From Kosakonia oryzendophytica (GTDB lineage Bacteria > Pseudomonadota > Gammaproteobacteria > Enterobacterales > Enterobacteriaceae): a DNA stretch of 64,000 nt. Each line of letters opens with the position of its first letter. Positions within the stretch are counted from its first letter, which is position 1. This document shows, one piece after another, positions 1 through 9,832 of the stretch. Location of the stretch: assembly GCF_900094925.1 (NCBI RefSeq), contig NZ_FMAY01000001.1:186001-250000 (forward strand), in the 5' to 3' direction. The notes under the pieces are model-generated. The model was not told the DNA's origin. It saw nothing but the letters and a program-made list of their open reading frames with translations, and ran no database searches. The position numbers and the translations under genes were made by a program.

Positions 1-759
1 CGGACAGGCCAGAAACGCGTCTTCGTCTACACGGATAAAGTCCATATCCGGGTCGGTGGCCTCCATCGCCTTTTCACATGCAGAAAGAATATCCGGACGG
101 TATTTTTTCAACTCTTCCAGGAACCGACCGGCACGGAACAGAAACATGCCGCTATTCCAGTAGTATTCACCGGTGGCTACATAGCCCTGGGCGGTTTCCA
201 GGTTCGGTTTTTCCACAAACTGCGCCACGTTAAACGCAACCGCATCCACTTTGCCTTCACACACCTCGCCACGGCGGATATAGCCGTAACCGGTTTCCGG
301 CAGATCGGGCACAATCCCGAAGGTCACCAGTTTGCCGCTTTCCGCATAAGGAATAGCGTTACGAACGGATGTCCGGAAAGCCTCTTCGTTCTGAATAACG
401 TGGTCGGCAGCCAGCACCAGCATTAACGGATCGGCATCCGGGTTGTGACGCTTAACCGCCAGCGCCGCGAGGGCGATAGCAGGCGCGGTGTTGCGCCCCG
501 CCGGTTCCAGAATGATGTTTTCGGTCAGCTTATGCAGCTGGCGCAGTTGCTCGGCAACGATAAAACGGTGCTGCTCGTTACAAATCACCACCGGGCTTTC
601 GCACTCCACCCCGTTCAAACGATTGACGGTGGTTTGCAGCATCGTGAGATCGCCCTTCAGGCACAGAAATTGTTTAGGGTAAAGCACGCGGGACAATGGC
701 CACAGACGGCTACCGGAACCTCCGGCCATCACTACCGGATACAGTTGCGTTTGACTCAT
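1..759 (-). CDS. manC: Mannose-1-phosphate guanylyltransferase, N-terminal part (cut by window edge)
   Basis: Makes GDP-mannose from mannose-1-phosphate and GTP in the cytoplasm, the first nucleotide sugar needed for GDP-fucose and colanic acid. The 253 visible codons begin [20 protein letters not shown], which contains the nucleotidyltransferase signature [12 protein letters not shown] followed by PKQF. The frame is open to base 1, so the C-terminal part, including the cupin-like isomerase domain expected in the family, lies outside the window. The start codon overlaps the wcaI stop as ATGA, so it is translationally coupled as a distal gene of the colanic acid operon. The family name is also cpsB. 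Confidence 0.95.
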   Translation of the reverse strand, partial: MSQTQLYPVVMAGGSGSRLWPLSRVLYPKQFLCLKGDLTMLQTTVNRLNGVECESPVVICNEQHRFIVAEQLRQLHKLTENIILEPAGRNTAPAIALAALAVKRHNPDADPLMLVLAADHVIQNEEAFRTSVRNAIPYAESGKLVTFGIVPDLPETGYGYIRRGEVCEGKVDAVAFNVAQFVEKPNLETAQGYVATGEYYWNSGMFLFRAGRFLEELKKYRPDILSACEKAMEATDPDMDFIRVDEDAFLACP

Positions 760-2054
760 GATTTATCCCCATTGCCGTCGAAATTCAGGCTGCCGTGCTG
801 CGCATGTGCATGCGCTGGCTGCGCGGAATTTTCCGGGCTGATATCAGCAATAAATTGGCGTAACACGTTCTCTTTTTCGAGCGTGCGTTCGGCATATTCA
901 CGTGCCACCGTGTTGTTTTTGGGCAGCGCTAACGCGCGTTCGATGCCCCAGGCCAGCGCATCAACCGATTCCGGCTCTACGCAGACCGCAATACCCGGCT
1001 GCGCAAGGCATAGCTGGCCAAGTTCGGTACTCTCTTCTGCGGTGATCACCGCATTGCCGCCGACGGCCAGAATGTTGGTTAACTTAGACGGCAGCACCGC
1101 ATCCGCCGCGCCGCGTTTCTGGATAACCAGATGGCAATCGCCCAGGCTTAACAATGCGGGCAACGCATCGTATGGCTGCAACGGGAAAAATTTCACGTTG
1201 TCCAGACCGCGTTCGCTGACCATTTTTTCCAGTCGTGCCTTACCGCCGCCCTGCCCGACAATGACAAACAACCACGGATGGTTTTGCAGGCGCGCAGCGG
1301 CTTCAATCACGTTTTCCAGCCCCTGCTTCTCACCGATGTTGCCGGAATAAAGAATGATTTTTTTGTCATCCGGCAGACCGAGGTGGCGGCGTAACTGTGC
1401 AACGCTTTCTGCATCAACATCGCGAAAGCGCGCCACTTCGGACCAGTTCGGGAAGAAAATGATCTTGTCTGCCGCCACCCCTTTCTCCCGTGCTTTATTC
1501 ATCATGGAGCGGGAGATGGTAGAGACGTTATCGACGTTATGCAGGCCACTCCGTTCAAAGGCCGCTGCCAGACGCGCTACGCGACCGCTCTTGCCTTTGC
1601 CCGCCATGCCTAAGCCCAGCATCGCGTCAACTTCATAATCCTGAATGTGCAACACCGTGCGTGCGCCCGAAAGCTTCGCCAGCAGGCGCATGCCCGGTGT
1701 ACAAAACAACGTGGGCACCACGCCAATGATGCGATCCGGTTTCCAGCTACGTTGCGCCATCAGCGGGAAGAAACTGCTCAGGGCAAAGCTGCCCAGATGC
1801 AGCAACCGCTTTAACGTCGAGGGTTGACGAGGCACATACAGCGGGCAACGCCACACCGTGGCGGCCCCCTGCTCTTTTCGCCAGCGCCATGCGCTGTAAT
1901 GCTCGCCGACTTTCCACTCCGGATAGTACGGCGGCGCAGTGATCACGCGCACGTCATGGCCCTGACGGGCCATCCATTCCACCATTTCGCCGGTGTACTT
2001 ACCGATCCCGGTCAGCTCCGGCGAGTAGTTGATGCCATAGACCAGGATTTTCAT
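756..2054 (-). CDS. wcaI: Colanic acid glycosyltransferase WcaI
   Basis: Family 4-type glycosyltransferase acting at the cytoplasmic face of the inner membrane on the growing lipid-linked colanic acid repeat unit. The N-terminus [20 protein letters not shown] is the typical GT-B donor-domain start, and the C-terminal half has the [16 protein letters not shown] and [11 protein letters not shown] motifs. At 432 residues it is about 25 longer than the 407-residue E. coli protein as I recall it. The extra part is a C-terminal tail rich in His and Ala ([11 protein letters not shown]) running into the ATGA overlap with manC. The start overlaps the gmm stop by four bases. Which linkage it makes is not visible from sequence. 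Confidence 0.93.
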   Translation of the reverse strand: MKILVYGINYSPELTGIGKYTGEMVEWMARQGHDVRVITAPPYYPEWKVGEHYSAWRWRKEQGAATVWRCPLYVPRQPSTLKRLLHLGSFALSSFFPLMAQRSWKPDRIIGVVPTLFCTPGMRLLAKLSGARTVLHIQDYEVDAMLGLGMAGKGKSGRVARLAAAFERSGLHNVDNVSTISRSMMNKAREKGVAADKIIFFPNWSEVARFRDVDAESVAQLRRHLGLPDDKKIILYSGNIGEKQGLENVIEAAARLQNHPWLFVIVGQGGGKARLEKMVSERGLDNVKFFPLQPYDALPALLSLGDCHLVIQKRGAADAVLPSKLTNILAVGGNAVITAEESTELGQLCLAQPGIAVCVEPESVDALAWGIERALALPKNNTVAREYAERTLEKENVLRQFIADISPENSAQPAHAHAQHGSLNFDGNGDKS

Positions 2055-2524
2055 AAGCCCGGTACTCCCTGTGCATCGAGGAAATAGGCGCGGCTGTTGT
2101 CATGTACCAGCGGATCGGCAATCAGCGACTCCGGCGTTCCCCAGCGATATTCATTGTGCTGATCCGGCGGTAGCACGAGCGTCTCCTCGTCCACACGCAA
2201 GCGGAAACCGAGCACAATGTAGTGGGTGGAAAACGCACTACCGGAGAAGTTATCGTCATAGAAGTGCTGCCAGACGCCGTAGAACTCACCTGCCGACATC
2301 GGCAGGCGCAGCCCCAGTTCCGCCTGGGTCAGGCGCTCGAAAGCCACCGCCAGCGGTTCATCCTTTTGCACGCGTCCGCCCGGCACGAACCAGTATCCCT
2401 GGGCCGGACGGTTAGTGCGTTTACCGAGTAAAAACTCGCCGCGTGAATTCTCCACGATCAAATCGATGGAAATCAGCGGGGTTGAACGCACCACCGTGGC
2501 AAAATCTTCATGACTCAAAAACAT
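2051..2524 (-). CDS. gmm: GDP-mannose mannosyl hydrolase (Nudix)
   Basis: Hydrolyses GDP-mannose (and GDP-glucose) to GDP and the sugar, and is thought to adjust the GDP-mannose pool during colanic acid synthesis; also called wcaH or nudD. The 157-residue protein has [19 protein letters not shown] followed by [18 protein letters not shown]. This is the variant Nudix box of this family, which lacks one of the usual glutamates and hydrolyses at the sugar carbon. E. coli Gmm is 159 residues. Only two bases separate it from the fcl stop, and it overlaps wcaI by four bases. Confidence 0.95.
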   Translation of the reverse strand: MFLSHEDFATVVRSTPLISIDLIVENSRGEFLLGKRTNRPAQGYWFVPGGRVQKDEPLAVAFERLTQAELGLRLPMSAGEFYGVWQHFYDDNFSGSAFSTHYIVLGFRLRVDEETLVLPPDQHNEYRWGTPESLIADPLVHDNSRAYFLDAQGVPGL

Positions 2525-2526
2525 GC

Positions 2527-3492
2527 CTACCCCCGGAACCGGTGCTGGTTTTCAAGGAACCACTGGTAGGTGCTGGCAAGGCCAGCTTCCAGTGAAATCT
2601 CGTGATACCAGCCGAGCTGGTGCAGACGTGTCACATCCAGCAATTTACGCGGCGTACCATCCGGTTTTGTGGCATCAAACACCACGCGACCCTTGTAGCC
2701 CACCACGTTGGCCATGGTTTGCGCCAGTTCGCGGATCGTGCAATCCACCCCGGTGCCGACGTTAATGTGCGACAGCATCGGTTCGGTATTTTCCAGCCAC
2801 ACTTCTCTCGCCAGTTCCTGGACGTGAATGCTGGCAGCAGCCATGTCATCCACATGCAGGAATTCACGCATTGGCGTACCGCTGCCCCACACCACCACAT
2901 CCGGCGCATTCTCCTGCGTCGCTTCATGGAAGCGTCGGAGCAGTGCAGGGATCACGTGCGAGTTGCTCGGGTGGAAGTTATCGTTTGGCCCGTACAAATT
3001 GGTCGGCATCACTGAGCGATAATCGCGACCGTATTGACGGTTGTAGGATTCACACAGCTTGATGCCGGCAATTTTGGCAATCGCATACGGTTCGTTGGTC
3101 GGCTCCAGCGTGCCTTGCAACAGCTCGCTCTCCGCCATCGGCTGATGCGCCAGTTTGGGGTAAATGCAGGACGAACCGAGGAACAACAGTTTATTCACGT
3201 CATGCACGTGCGCAGCATGAATGATGTTGCTCTCAATCATCATATTTTCGTAGATGAAGTCCGCCGGGTAGGTATTGTTCGCCACAATACCGCCCACCTT
3301 CGCTGCCGCCAGGTAGACCTGATCGATGCGTTCATTTGCGAAAAACGCATGCACGGCGGCGGAATCCAACAGGTTCAGCTCCTCACGGGAACGCAGAACC
3401 AGTTCAACATCCGCACGCTGTTCAAGCTGCCGAACGATGGCTGACCCCACCATTCCGCGATGGCCAGCCACAAAAATACGTTGTTTCGTCAT
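2527..3492 (-). CDS. fcl: GDP-L-fucose synthase
   Basis: NADPH-dependent 3,5-epimerase and 4-reductase turning GDP-4-keto-6-deoxymannose into GDP-L-fucose, the second half of the pathway begun by Gmd; also wcaG. The 321 residues start [20 protein letters not shown], a Rossmann GxxGxxG nucleotide-binding loop. The short-chain dehydrogenase catalytic Ser (FLGSSCIYP) and Tyr/Lys ([10 protein letters not shown], a YxxxK motif) are present. Length equals E. coli Fcl. It lies two bases after the gmd stop, so the two pathway enzymes are co-translated. Confidence 0.97.
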   Translation of the reverse strand: MTKQRIFVAGHRGMVGSAIVRQLEQRADVELVLRSREELNLLDSAAVHAFFANERIDQVYLAAAKVGGIVANNTYPADFIYENMMIESNIIHAAHVHDVNKLLFLGSSCIYPKLAHQPMAESELLQGTLEPTNEPYAIAKIAGIKLCESYNRQYGRDYRSVMPTNLYGPNDNFHPSNSHVIPALLRRFHEATQENAPDVVVWGSGTPMREFLHVDDMAAASIHVQELAREVWLENTEPMLSHINVGTGVDCTIRELAQTMANVVGYKGRVVFDATKPDGTPRKLLDVTRLHQLGWYHEISLEAGLASTYQWFLENQHRFRG

Positions 3493-3494
3493 GC

Positions 3495-4616
3495 TCAGGA
3501 CTCCAGCGCGATGGCAACCTCGTAACCGTGGGCCTTAAGCAGTGAGTGTTTTTTCGCTGCTTCCAGATCTTTTGCAACCATCTCGGAGACCATTTCTTGC
3601 AGCGTCGTTTCTGGCTTCCAGCCCAGTTTTTCGTGCGCTTTGGTCGGGTCGCCCAGCAGGGTTTCCACTTCAGCAGGACGGAAGTAGCGTGGGTCAACGG
3701 CAATGATCACATCGCCCGGTTTCACGCCCGGTGCGTCATGACCGGTCACCGAAACGACAATGCCTTTCTCTTCCACGCCGGTACCTTCAAAGCGCAGTTT
3801 GATACCCAGTTGCGCTGCCGCCATTTCAACGAACTGACGCACGGAATACTGCACGCCGGTGGCAATAACGAAATCTTCCGGTTTCTCCTGTTGCAGCATC
3901 ATCCACTGCATTTTCACGTAGTCTTTCGCATGGCCCCAGTCACGCAGGGAGTCCATGTTGCCGAGATACAGGCAAGATTCGAGACCCTGCGCGATGTTGG
4001 CGATAGCGCGGGTGATTTTGCGGGTCACGAAGGTTTCACCACGGCGCGGAGACTCGTGGTTAAACAGAATGCCGTTACAGGCGTACATACCATAAGATTC
4101 ACGGTAGTTAACGGTGATCCAGTAGGCGTACAGTTTGGCCACCGCGTACGGAGAACGCGGGTAGAATGGCGTGGTTTCTTTCTGCGGAATTTCCTGCACC
4201 AGGCCATACAGCTCAGAGGTGGAGGCCTGGTAGAAACGGGTTTTCTTCTCAAGGCCAAGGAAGCGAATGGCTTCCAGCAGACGCAGCGTACCCATCGCAT
4301 CCACATCGGCGGTGTATTCCGGAGATTCGAAGGAGACCGCTACGTGGCTCATCGCTCCCAGGTTGTACACTTCATCCGGCTGAACCTCTTGCAAGATACG
4401 GGTCAGGTTTGACGTATCGGTCAGATCACCGTAATGCAGGTGGAACTTCGGATTGCAGGTGTGCGGATCCTGGTAGATGTGATCCACACGTTCGGTATTG
4501 AATGAGGAGGCGCGACGCTTAATGCCGTGGACTTCATAGCCCTTTTCCAGAAGCAGTTCCGCCAGATAAGAACCATCTTGCCCGGTTACGCCGGTGATGA
4601 GAGCGACTTTAGACAT
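3495..4616 (-). CDS. gmd: GDP-mannose 4,6-dehydratase
   Basis: Converts GDP-mannose to GDP-4-keto-6-deoxy-mannose in the cytoplasm using bound NADP. The 373 residues start [20 protein letters not shown] with the TGxxGxxG nucleotide loop. The extended SDR features are present: the STSELYG segment and the [10 protein letters not shown] (YxxxK) catalytic stretch. Length equals the E. coli enzyme. It is followed at two bases by fcl and preceded at 25 bases by wcaF. Confidence 0.98.
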   Translation of the reverse strand: MSKVALITGVTGQDGSYLAELLLEKGYEVHGIKRRASSFNTERVDHIYQDPHTCNPKFHLHYGDLTDTSNLTRILQEVQPDEVYNLGAMSHVAVSFESPEYTADVDAMGTLRLLEAIRFLGLEKKTRFYQASTSELYGLVQEIPQKETTPFYPRSPYAVAKLYAYWITVNYRESYGMYACNGILFNHESPRRGETFVTRKITRAIANIAQGLESCLYLGNMDSLRDWGHAKDYVKMQWMMLQQEKPEDFVIATGVQYSVRQFVEMAAAQLGIKLRFEGTGVEEKGIVVSVTGHDAPGVKPGDVIIAVDPRYFRPAEVETLLGDPTKAHEKLGWKPETTLQEMVSEMVAKDLEAAKKHSLLKAHGYEVAIALES

Positions 4617-4641
4617 AATTTATTTTCCTCAATGTTCCCTG

Positions 4642-5196
4642 TTAGGGAGTTACCTTTTCAACGCGTTCGCGCGTCACCACTGCGGGATTGCCACGGCAAA
4701 TCACATTTGCCGGTAGCGATTTAAAAACACTGCTGCGTGCACCGACCACCGTTCCGTCGCCGATGGTGACGCCTGGCGCGACAAACACATCCGTCGCCAG
4801 CCAGCACTTTTCACCAATCACGATAGGCGTCGCGTTAATGTCGAAATGCGCGCTCATATAATCGTGACTGCCAGTGCACAAATAACATTTCTGTGAAACA
4901 ACGGAATTTGCACCGATAGAAATATCACCCAGCGTGTATAACACTGCGTCATCTCCTACCCAGCTGTAATCGCCTAACGTTAATTTCCACGGGTAGGTAA
5001 TTCTGACTGAAGGGCGAATAACCACCCCTTTTCCTACCTTTGCGCCAAACAGACGTAATAAGAAAGCACGCCAGCGATACAGCACTTGCGGGGACCACGC
5101 GAATAATGTCGCCTGAACGGCCCACCACAGTTGAACCTTAATAGCATTGCCGCCCCGAAAGCCTTTTGGCACGGAGAATCCTTGTAAATCCTGCAT
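4642..5196 (-). CDS. wcaF: Colanic acid O-acetyltransferase WcaF
   Basis: Hexapeptide-repeat (left-handed beta-helix) acyltransferase that adds an acetyl group from acetyl-CoA to a sugar of the colanic acid unit. The 184 residues contain successive IGxxxVI-type turns (ISIGANSVVSQKCYLCTGSH, VTIGDGTVVGARSSVF). The catalytic His is expected in the TGSHD segment. E. coli WcaF is 182 residues. The N-terminal part carries a hydrophobic stretch (WWAVQATLFAW) that may touch the membrane. Confidence 0.95.
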   Translation of the reverse strand: MQDLQGFSVPKGFRGGNAIKVQLWWAVQATLFAWSPQVLYRWRAFLLRLFGAKVGKGVVIRPSVRITYPWKLTLGDYSWVGDDAVLYTLGDISIGANSVVSQKCYLCTGSHDYMSAHFDINATPIVIGEKCWLATDVFVAPGVTIGDGTVVGARSSVFKSLPANVICRGNPAVVTRERVEKVTP

Positions 5197-5218
5197 CTGT
5201 TTTCCTTATATTTGAGCG

Positions 5219-5965
5219 CTATGCTTTGTTATATAAGGCCTTTGCTTTACCGGTGGTTCGCAAACGCAACATATAAGACAATTGCGCCCAAAAACCCGGC
5301 ACACGCAATATTGTGCGCTGAACTTTGCGAGCATCCTGACATAATTCAAGGTTATTCGATGTGGATACGCCGCCCATTGAAAATTCAGACACAAGGCCTT
5401 TCAAACGCTTAAACGGAAAACCCGCTTTAAACATTCTGGCTGCTAATGCGTAATCGGAAGAGACTTTAAATTGCAGATCGTAGGGGTATGTTTTCAGACC
5501 ATTTACTGGGAAAAATATTGCCTGATGGCTGGCCGGCAGACTGTGGTAAATATACCAGCCACGTTTTGCACTACGACGTATTTTGGTGCCATCGCCGAAG
5601 TCCAGCATCGCATCACCGATATACATCGCATTTTCTGTTTTTTCATCCAGCTGACGAACAACATCCACAATTTCTTCATGGAAAATATCGCCGGAATTAA
5701 GGAATAGCGCAAAGCGGCCCGTGGCCATATCGATGCCTTTGTTCATCGCATCGTAAATGCCTTTGTCGCGTTCACTAATATAGCGTAAGTTGTACTGACC
5801 GTTGAGATTTTTCAGAAATTCCGCAGTACCATCCTGCGAGCCGCCATCAACGACAATCCATTCGAACTCGATATCCTGCGCTTTCGCCAGATGGGCCAGA
5901 GACTGCCAGGTCTTCACCACACCTTCATGATTGCGAAATGCAACAGTAATAACAGTTAGCAGCAT
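5219..5965 (-). CDS. wcaE: Colanic acid glycosyltransferase WcaE
   Basis: GT-A fold, family 2-type glycosyltransferase of the colanic acid unit. The 248 residues start [12 protein letters not shown] and carry [12 protein letters not shown] and the donor-metal region FLNSGD. I chose the ATG at 5965 rather than the in-frame GTG three codons upstream. An AGAGG ribosome site lies eight bases before the ATG, and the length then equals E. coli WcaE. It follows wcaD closely. Confidence 0.94.
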   Translation of the reverse strand: MLLTVITVAFRNHEGVVKTWQSLAHLAKAQDIEFEWIVVDGGSQDGTAEFLKNLNGQYNLRYISERDKGIYDAMNKGIDMATGRFALFLNSGDIFHEEIVDVVRQLDEKTENAMYIGDAMLDFGDGTKIRRSAKRGWYIYHSLPASHQAIFFPVNGLKTYPYDLQFKVSSDYALAARMFKAGFPFKRLKGLVSEFSMGGVSTSNNLELCQDARKVQRTILRVPGFWAQLSYMLRLRTTGKAKALYNKA

Positions 5966-5978
5966 TTGACCCACCTCT

Positions 5979-7199
5979 TTATGTTTTCACTATATTCAGC
6001 GCTTTACGCAGAATAAACGGACAAACAATTAAAAACGCATATTCCGGGCTAAAAATTGACCCCGTAAAAAACAACGATATCGGTGTAAACAGGTAAAGCT
6101 GTACACGAAAATTCTGATTATTGCCGAAGGCACTGACCATCATTTTCCCAACTTTAAACAAGTACCACCCGGTTAGTATTACTGCAAACCACGAGAAATA
6201 AATGATTAACAGATACAACCCATTGTCTATTGTTTTCCCGACGTCTGCACCGTTAAAGATTCCGAATGATGCGACATATTCATAAAGTGAGCCGAATCTT
6301 ACTACCCCGTCGATATTGGTCAGCGAATATCCTACCATCACAAGCGGACCGATAATGCGGTAATAAGATGAAGAGCCTTCCGTTCCTAAATCACCGACAC
6401 GCGTCGCGATATATGGAAATGCAAACACAACCCCGACGATAAAGACTGCCAATGAAATAATTGCCAACGGTAACTTTTTTCGGATCGCTTCTTTGTTCAA
6501 ATACTGGAAAGCCCATTCCAGCAGGTAAAACAAGATAAATGTCATTACCCCTGAGAACGATCCCGAAAGTACTATCCCTGCCAAAATCATAGCATCGGTC
6601 TTCGGAGTTTTGATACCGAACTGTTTGATGCTGAGCCAAATTGAGATTAATGCCAGAGCGAAGAACGCGGGCTCGAAATATAGCGCTGTGGTTCGCTTAC
6701 CCCCAAATTTGATAAAATTCAGCACGTAACTGTTGCTGTAGATGAGGTATTTCGAAATAACCTCCATCAGGCTGCTGCCGCCAGTCAGGATAATCTGCGC
6801 CATTTCCATCGCCGCCAGCATCACCACCAGCGCCACCACGGCATAGAAAAAACGTAAAATCTTGCGATAGTTATGCGGTGAAACGGTTTTGAAGCGGATA
6901 CTCCACACCATGCCGATAATGATCACGATGTAGACAAACAGCATTGTTGAGGTCACGTATTTGCTGGTATCCAGCGACTTGCCGAAGACATAGTTAAAGA
7001 GCGTTAACGCAGCACCAACGCCTAACGCGATCATCAACTTTTTCAGGTTGATGCGCTCAACGTAGAGCAACAGCAGTACCGGCAGGAATGTCACGATGGT
7101 CACCGGAAAGCTCTCCCCCAGGGAGACTATCTTGACGTTAACCAGCAGGTAAATCAGCGGGAGCAGAAGGTAACTACAGACCTTGATAGAATGAGACAT
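5979..7199 (-). CDS. wcaD: Colanic acid polymerase WcaD (Wzy-type)
   Basis: Putative repeat-unit polymerase of colanic acid in the inner membrane, 406 residues, made almost wholly of hydrophobic segments (for example [12 protein letters not shown] and [17 protein letters not shown]). The reading frame is open further upstream, but the start at 7199 is preceded by GGAGGAGT and gives the 405-residue E. coli length. The start lies 26 bases inside the end of wcaC, in another frame. The polymerase role is assigned by family and operon position; no catalytic motif is recognisable. Confidence 0.9.
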   Translation of the reverse strand: MSHSIKVCSYLLLPLIYLLVNVKIVSLGESFPVTIVTFLPVLLLLYVERINLKKLMIALGVGAALTLFNYVFGKSLDTSKYVTSTMLFVYIVIIIGMVWSIRFKTVSPHNYRKILRFFYAVVALVVMLAAMEMAQIILTGGSSLMEVISKYLIYSNSYVLNFIKFGGKRTTALYFEPAFFALALISIWLSIKQFGIKTPKTDAMILAGIVLSGSFSGVMTFILFYLLEWAFQYLNKEAIRKKLPLAIISLAVFIVGVVFAFPYIATRVGDLGTEGSSSYYRIIGPLVMVGYSLTNIDGVVRFGSLYEYVASFGIFNGADVGKTIDNGLYLLIIYFSWFAVILTGWYLFKVGKMMVSAFGNNQNFRVQLYLFTPISLFFTGSIFSPEYAFLIVCPFILRKALNIVKT

Positions 7200-8391
7200 A
7201 CTCCTCCAGCATCTGTTGTCCACTGTATGCCTGACGGCTACGTGCGCGGAAAGTCTCCAGGCTTTCGCCAAATACTGCCTGCGCAATCTCGGCTTTATGG
7301 CACTGCACCAACGGCAGTACCTCTTCTTCACTGAATGTCTTACCGCCCGATTTCTGCAACACTTCACGCGCAGCATCGCTGTGGGTGGCAATCACCGGCA
7401 CGCCGATAGAGAGCGCTTCACACAGAATAAGCGGATAGTTATCCACGCGTGATGTGAACAGCAACGCATCCATCTGGTTGAGTTCACTCATCAGTTTACG
7501 TTTATCTGTCAGAAAACCGTGGTTAACCACATTTGGCGCCTCAAACGGCGAAAACTTACCAAACGTGTGCAGTTCCACCCGGGAGTCCAGCGCCATGATG
7601 TCGCGCACCAGCTGCTGGTTGGTTTTGCCGTCATACCGCAAATCATGGGCCACAACGGCGATTTTTGGTTTCCCTTGCGTGACGGTAACCGGGGACAATT
7701 CAGACAAAATTGCCTCAGTCGCGACATCAATCCCGTTATTGATAATGCGACAACGCCCCGCGCCGTAGAGGCTATTAAACGCATCCGCCACGTGCTGGCT
7801 GGGGGAAATAAACTGACACCCCAGTGCCAGCATGTCATTGAAGCGCTGGCGTTTGCCCGACACCAGGTGATGCGCGCGGTCCACTTTGACCGGTGGATAG
7901 TTCGACAGTGTCGGGCACTTTTTGCACTGATCTTTCCAGCCTTCGCAACCATCGGTAAAGGCACAGCGCCCGGTAACACTCCAGTGATCGTGCAACGTCC
8001 AGACAAAGGTGACGTCCGGCTTGTGCGCTTTCACTTTCTGGCAAAAGGTCACCACCTCTTCCAGATTCAGCCAGTAGCTGTGCATCACATGAAAATGGAG
8101 CACCACCGGCTCTTCACTACGGGTAACCGTGCGGTAGAGATTATTCAGGTTGCCGAAAACATCACGATTAAACAGGCGGAACAACGCCAGGTTAGCAATC
8201 GACGTCAGACGTGGCGTCTGCTTATAAACCTGCGGATAGTCGTCGTGGCTGACGCTTTTTTTGCCGCCTTTGCCATAACCATAAATAAAGCGTGACTGCA
8301 TGCCTTTTCGCAGTGCGCGCTGATGCAGATCGAGTGCCACACCGGCCGCGCCGCCTTCAGCGAGACGCACATTAAACTGTAAAATATTCAT
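7174..8391 (-). CDS. wcaC: Colanic acid glycosyltransferase WcaC
   Basis: GT-B fold family 4-type glycosyltransferase, 405 residues as in E. coli. The start MNILQFNVRLAEGGAAG has the Gly-rich donor-side loop. The C-terminal half has the FTSRVDNYPLILCEALSIG segment, with the E-x7-E-like motif typical of GT4 enzymes. A conserved cysteine cluster (CAFTDGCEGWKDQCKKC, near residue 145) resembles a metal-binding knuckle. It overlaps wcaB by four bases and wcaD by 26. Confidence 0.94.
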   Translation of the reverse strand: MNILQFNVRLAEGGAAGVALDLHQRALRKGMQSRFIYGYGKGGKKSVSHDDYPQVYKQTPRLTSIANLALFRLFNRDVFGNLNNLYRTVTRSEEPVVLHFHVMHSYWLNLEEVVTFCQKVKAHKPDVTFVWTLHDHWSVTGRCAFTDGCEGWKDQCKKCPTLSNYPPVKVDRAHHLVSGKRQRFNDMLALGCQFISPSQHVADAFNSLYGAGRCRIINNGIDVATEAILSELSPVTVTQGKPKIAVVAHDLRYDGKTNQQLVRDIMALDSRVELHTFGKFSPFEAPNVVNHGFLTDKRKLMSELNQMDALLFTSRVDNYPLILCEALSIGVPVIATHSDAAREVLQKSGGKTFSEEEVLPLVQCHKAEIAQAVFGESLETFRARSRQAYSGQQMLEEYVSFYQGL

Positions 8392-8879
8392 TTAATTACC
8401 TTCACACGCGCCTTCTCACCCACCACCAATGCATTGTCCGGCACACTGTCGAGCACCACGCTACCCGCGCCGATGGTGACATTGTTGCCAATGGTAATGT
8501 CGCCGATGATCACCACGTTTGCGCCCAGTTCAACGCCGTTGCCAATCACCGGGCAGGCCAGACTTTCCGCGCCGCGATTACCGATAGTGACACCGTGGCG
8601 AATTGTGAAGTCATCCCCGGCGATGGTGTTTTTATTGATCACCACCGCGTAGCCGTGATGAATGGTGAAGCGGCGGCCGATGGTGGCTGCGGCCTGGATC
8701 TCGTAACCGAACAGACATTCAGTGACAAAACGGTACAGCAGCAACACCGGGGCGGCCCACAAGTTGTTAATGACATGCTTTTTGCGCCAGACGGAGCAAA
8801 AATGGGCGATGCGATAAGCCGCTACCATGCAGCAAGGACGTAAGCTCCAGTGATTAGCGCGAAAGTCTTCCAGTCGCAT
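8388..8879 (-). CDS. wcaB: Colanic acid O-acetyltransferase WcaB
   Basis: Serine-acetyltransferase-like hexapeptide-repeat protein, 163 residues (E. coli 162), that acetylates a colanic acid sugar. The C-terminal beta-helix repeats are visible (VIGNGVELGANVVIIGDITIG). A His-containing turn (TIHHGYAVVI and TIRHGVTIGN) matches the catalytic region of the serine acetyltransferase family. Its ATG shares one base with the wcaA stop (TAATG), and its end overlaps wcaC by four bases. Confidence 0.94.
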   Translation of the reverse strand: MRLEDFRANHWSLRPCCMVAAYRIAHFCSVWRKKHVINNLWAAPVLLLYRFVTECLFGYEIQAAATIGRRFTIHHGYAVVINKNTIAGDDFTIRHGVTIGNRGAESLACPVIGNGVELGANVVIIGDITIGNNVTIGAGSVVLDSVPDNALVVGEKARVKVIK

Positions 8880-9724
8880 TATTTCCCCCGCAGCCCGTCA
8901 GCCAGGCGCTTGCCATTACGCAGGGAAAACAGCGTTAACAACGTACGCCAGTTCATGCGCTTATTGCGGATCTGGTACAGGGTAAACAGCTGGTACTTTT
9001 TACTGGCGCGGTCGAATTTAGCTTTATGCTTGCGATAAAAGTGGAAGTAACCGGAAAATTTCTTAGGCGATGAAGTGATCTGCATTTCACCGTGGTTAAT
9101 GTGCAGGATCTGCGTGGCCTCTTCGATTTTCGCCGGTTCGCCGTACTCTTCCACCATGCGCAGAAAAATATCGTAATCCTGAGCTGCCTTCAGTTGCGTA
9201 TCAAACAGGCTCTCTTTAAAGCGCCATGCCCAGGTAAACACCTGATTCCCGACAATATTGCGCTTGTAAAACAGCTTGCGGGAAAACGGCGATTTCGGGT
9301 AGAGCGGCAGGCTGGTTGGCTGCGCGTACACTTCGCCCTGGCAGACATAATCATTGGCGTATAAGAAACCGCGCGTGTTGAGCAGATCTTTATGCGCCAG
9401 GAACACAGACAGGCGATTTGGCGTCCACTCGTCGTCGTCGTCAATACCGGTGATGTACTGCCCTTTCGCCTGCAAAATCGCCTGGTTACGCACCGCGCAC
9501 GCGCCGGAGTTAAACGCGTTACGCGTGTAGCTCACACGCGGGTCGCCCAGTTCTTCCACAAACTGTTGCAGTTGCTCGAAGGTAGCGGAGCAATCATCAA
9601 CAATGATCATTTCCCAGTGCGGGTAATCCTGACGCAGCACCGATTTAATGGCGCGGATCGCCAGCTGCTGCCGGTTCCAGGTTGGCATATAAATGGAAAT
9701 TAACGGGTTTGCTGTTGTGCTCAT
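8879..9724 (-). CDS. wcaA: Colanic acid glycosyltransferase WcaA
   Basis: Family 2-type glycosyltransferase, 281 residues (E. coli 279). The start ISIYMPTWNRQQLAIRAIKS and the motifs IIVDDCS and ITGIDDDDEW give the GT-A nucleotide-binding and DxD-type metal sites. This is the first of the sugar-assembly genes. It follows a 108-base spacer with a strong hairpin after wzc, so its expression may be set apart from the export genes. Confidence 0.94.
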   Translation of the reverse strand: MSTTANPLISIYMPTWNRQQLAIRAIKSVLRQDYPHWEMIIVDDCSATFEQLQQFVEELGDPRVSYTRNAFNSGACAVRNQAILQAKGQYITGIDDDDEWTPNRLSVFLAHKDLLNTRGFLYANDYVCQGEVYAQPTSLPLYPKSPFSRKLFYKRNIVGNQVFTWAWRFKESLFDTQLKAAQDYDIFLRMVEEYGEPAKIEEATQILHINHGEMQITSSPKKFSGYFHFYRKHKAKFDRASKKYQLFTLYQIRNKRMNWRTLLTLFSLRNGKRLADGLRGK

Positions 9725-9769
9725 GATGCGATCCCTAATACGTTCAACATGCCGCTTGTGCCCCCACTC

Positions 9770-9802
9770 CCGCCCTCCCCTTCTTATTCAGGAGGAGGGC
9801 GG
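9770..9802 (-). terminator. Stem-loop between wzc and wcaA (possible attenuator)
   Basis: CCGCCCTCC at 9770-9778 pairs perfectly with GGAGGGCGG at 9794-9802 (nine base pairs, 15-base loop). It lies inside the only sizeable gap of the colanic acid operon. There is no U-run, so it looks like an attenuating or RNA-stabilising hairpin rather than a full terminator. Stem-loops between wzc and the downstream sugar genes are known in related capsule operons. Confidence 0.55.
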
Positions 9803-9832
9803 AGCGCATTGAGGGTAGAGGTGAGGGTCTTG

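Noticed and set aside
3546-4412. Long plus-strand open frame (288 codons) opposite gmd
   Set aside because: It lies wholly antisense to an intact, well-recognised gene, shows no family features, and such mirror frames are common in GC-rich coding DNA. The same applies to the frames opposite bglX (61382-62344), osmF (59119-60003) and baeS (36153-36887).
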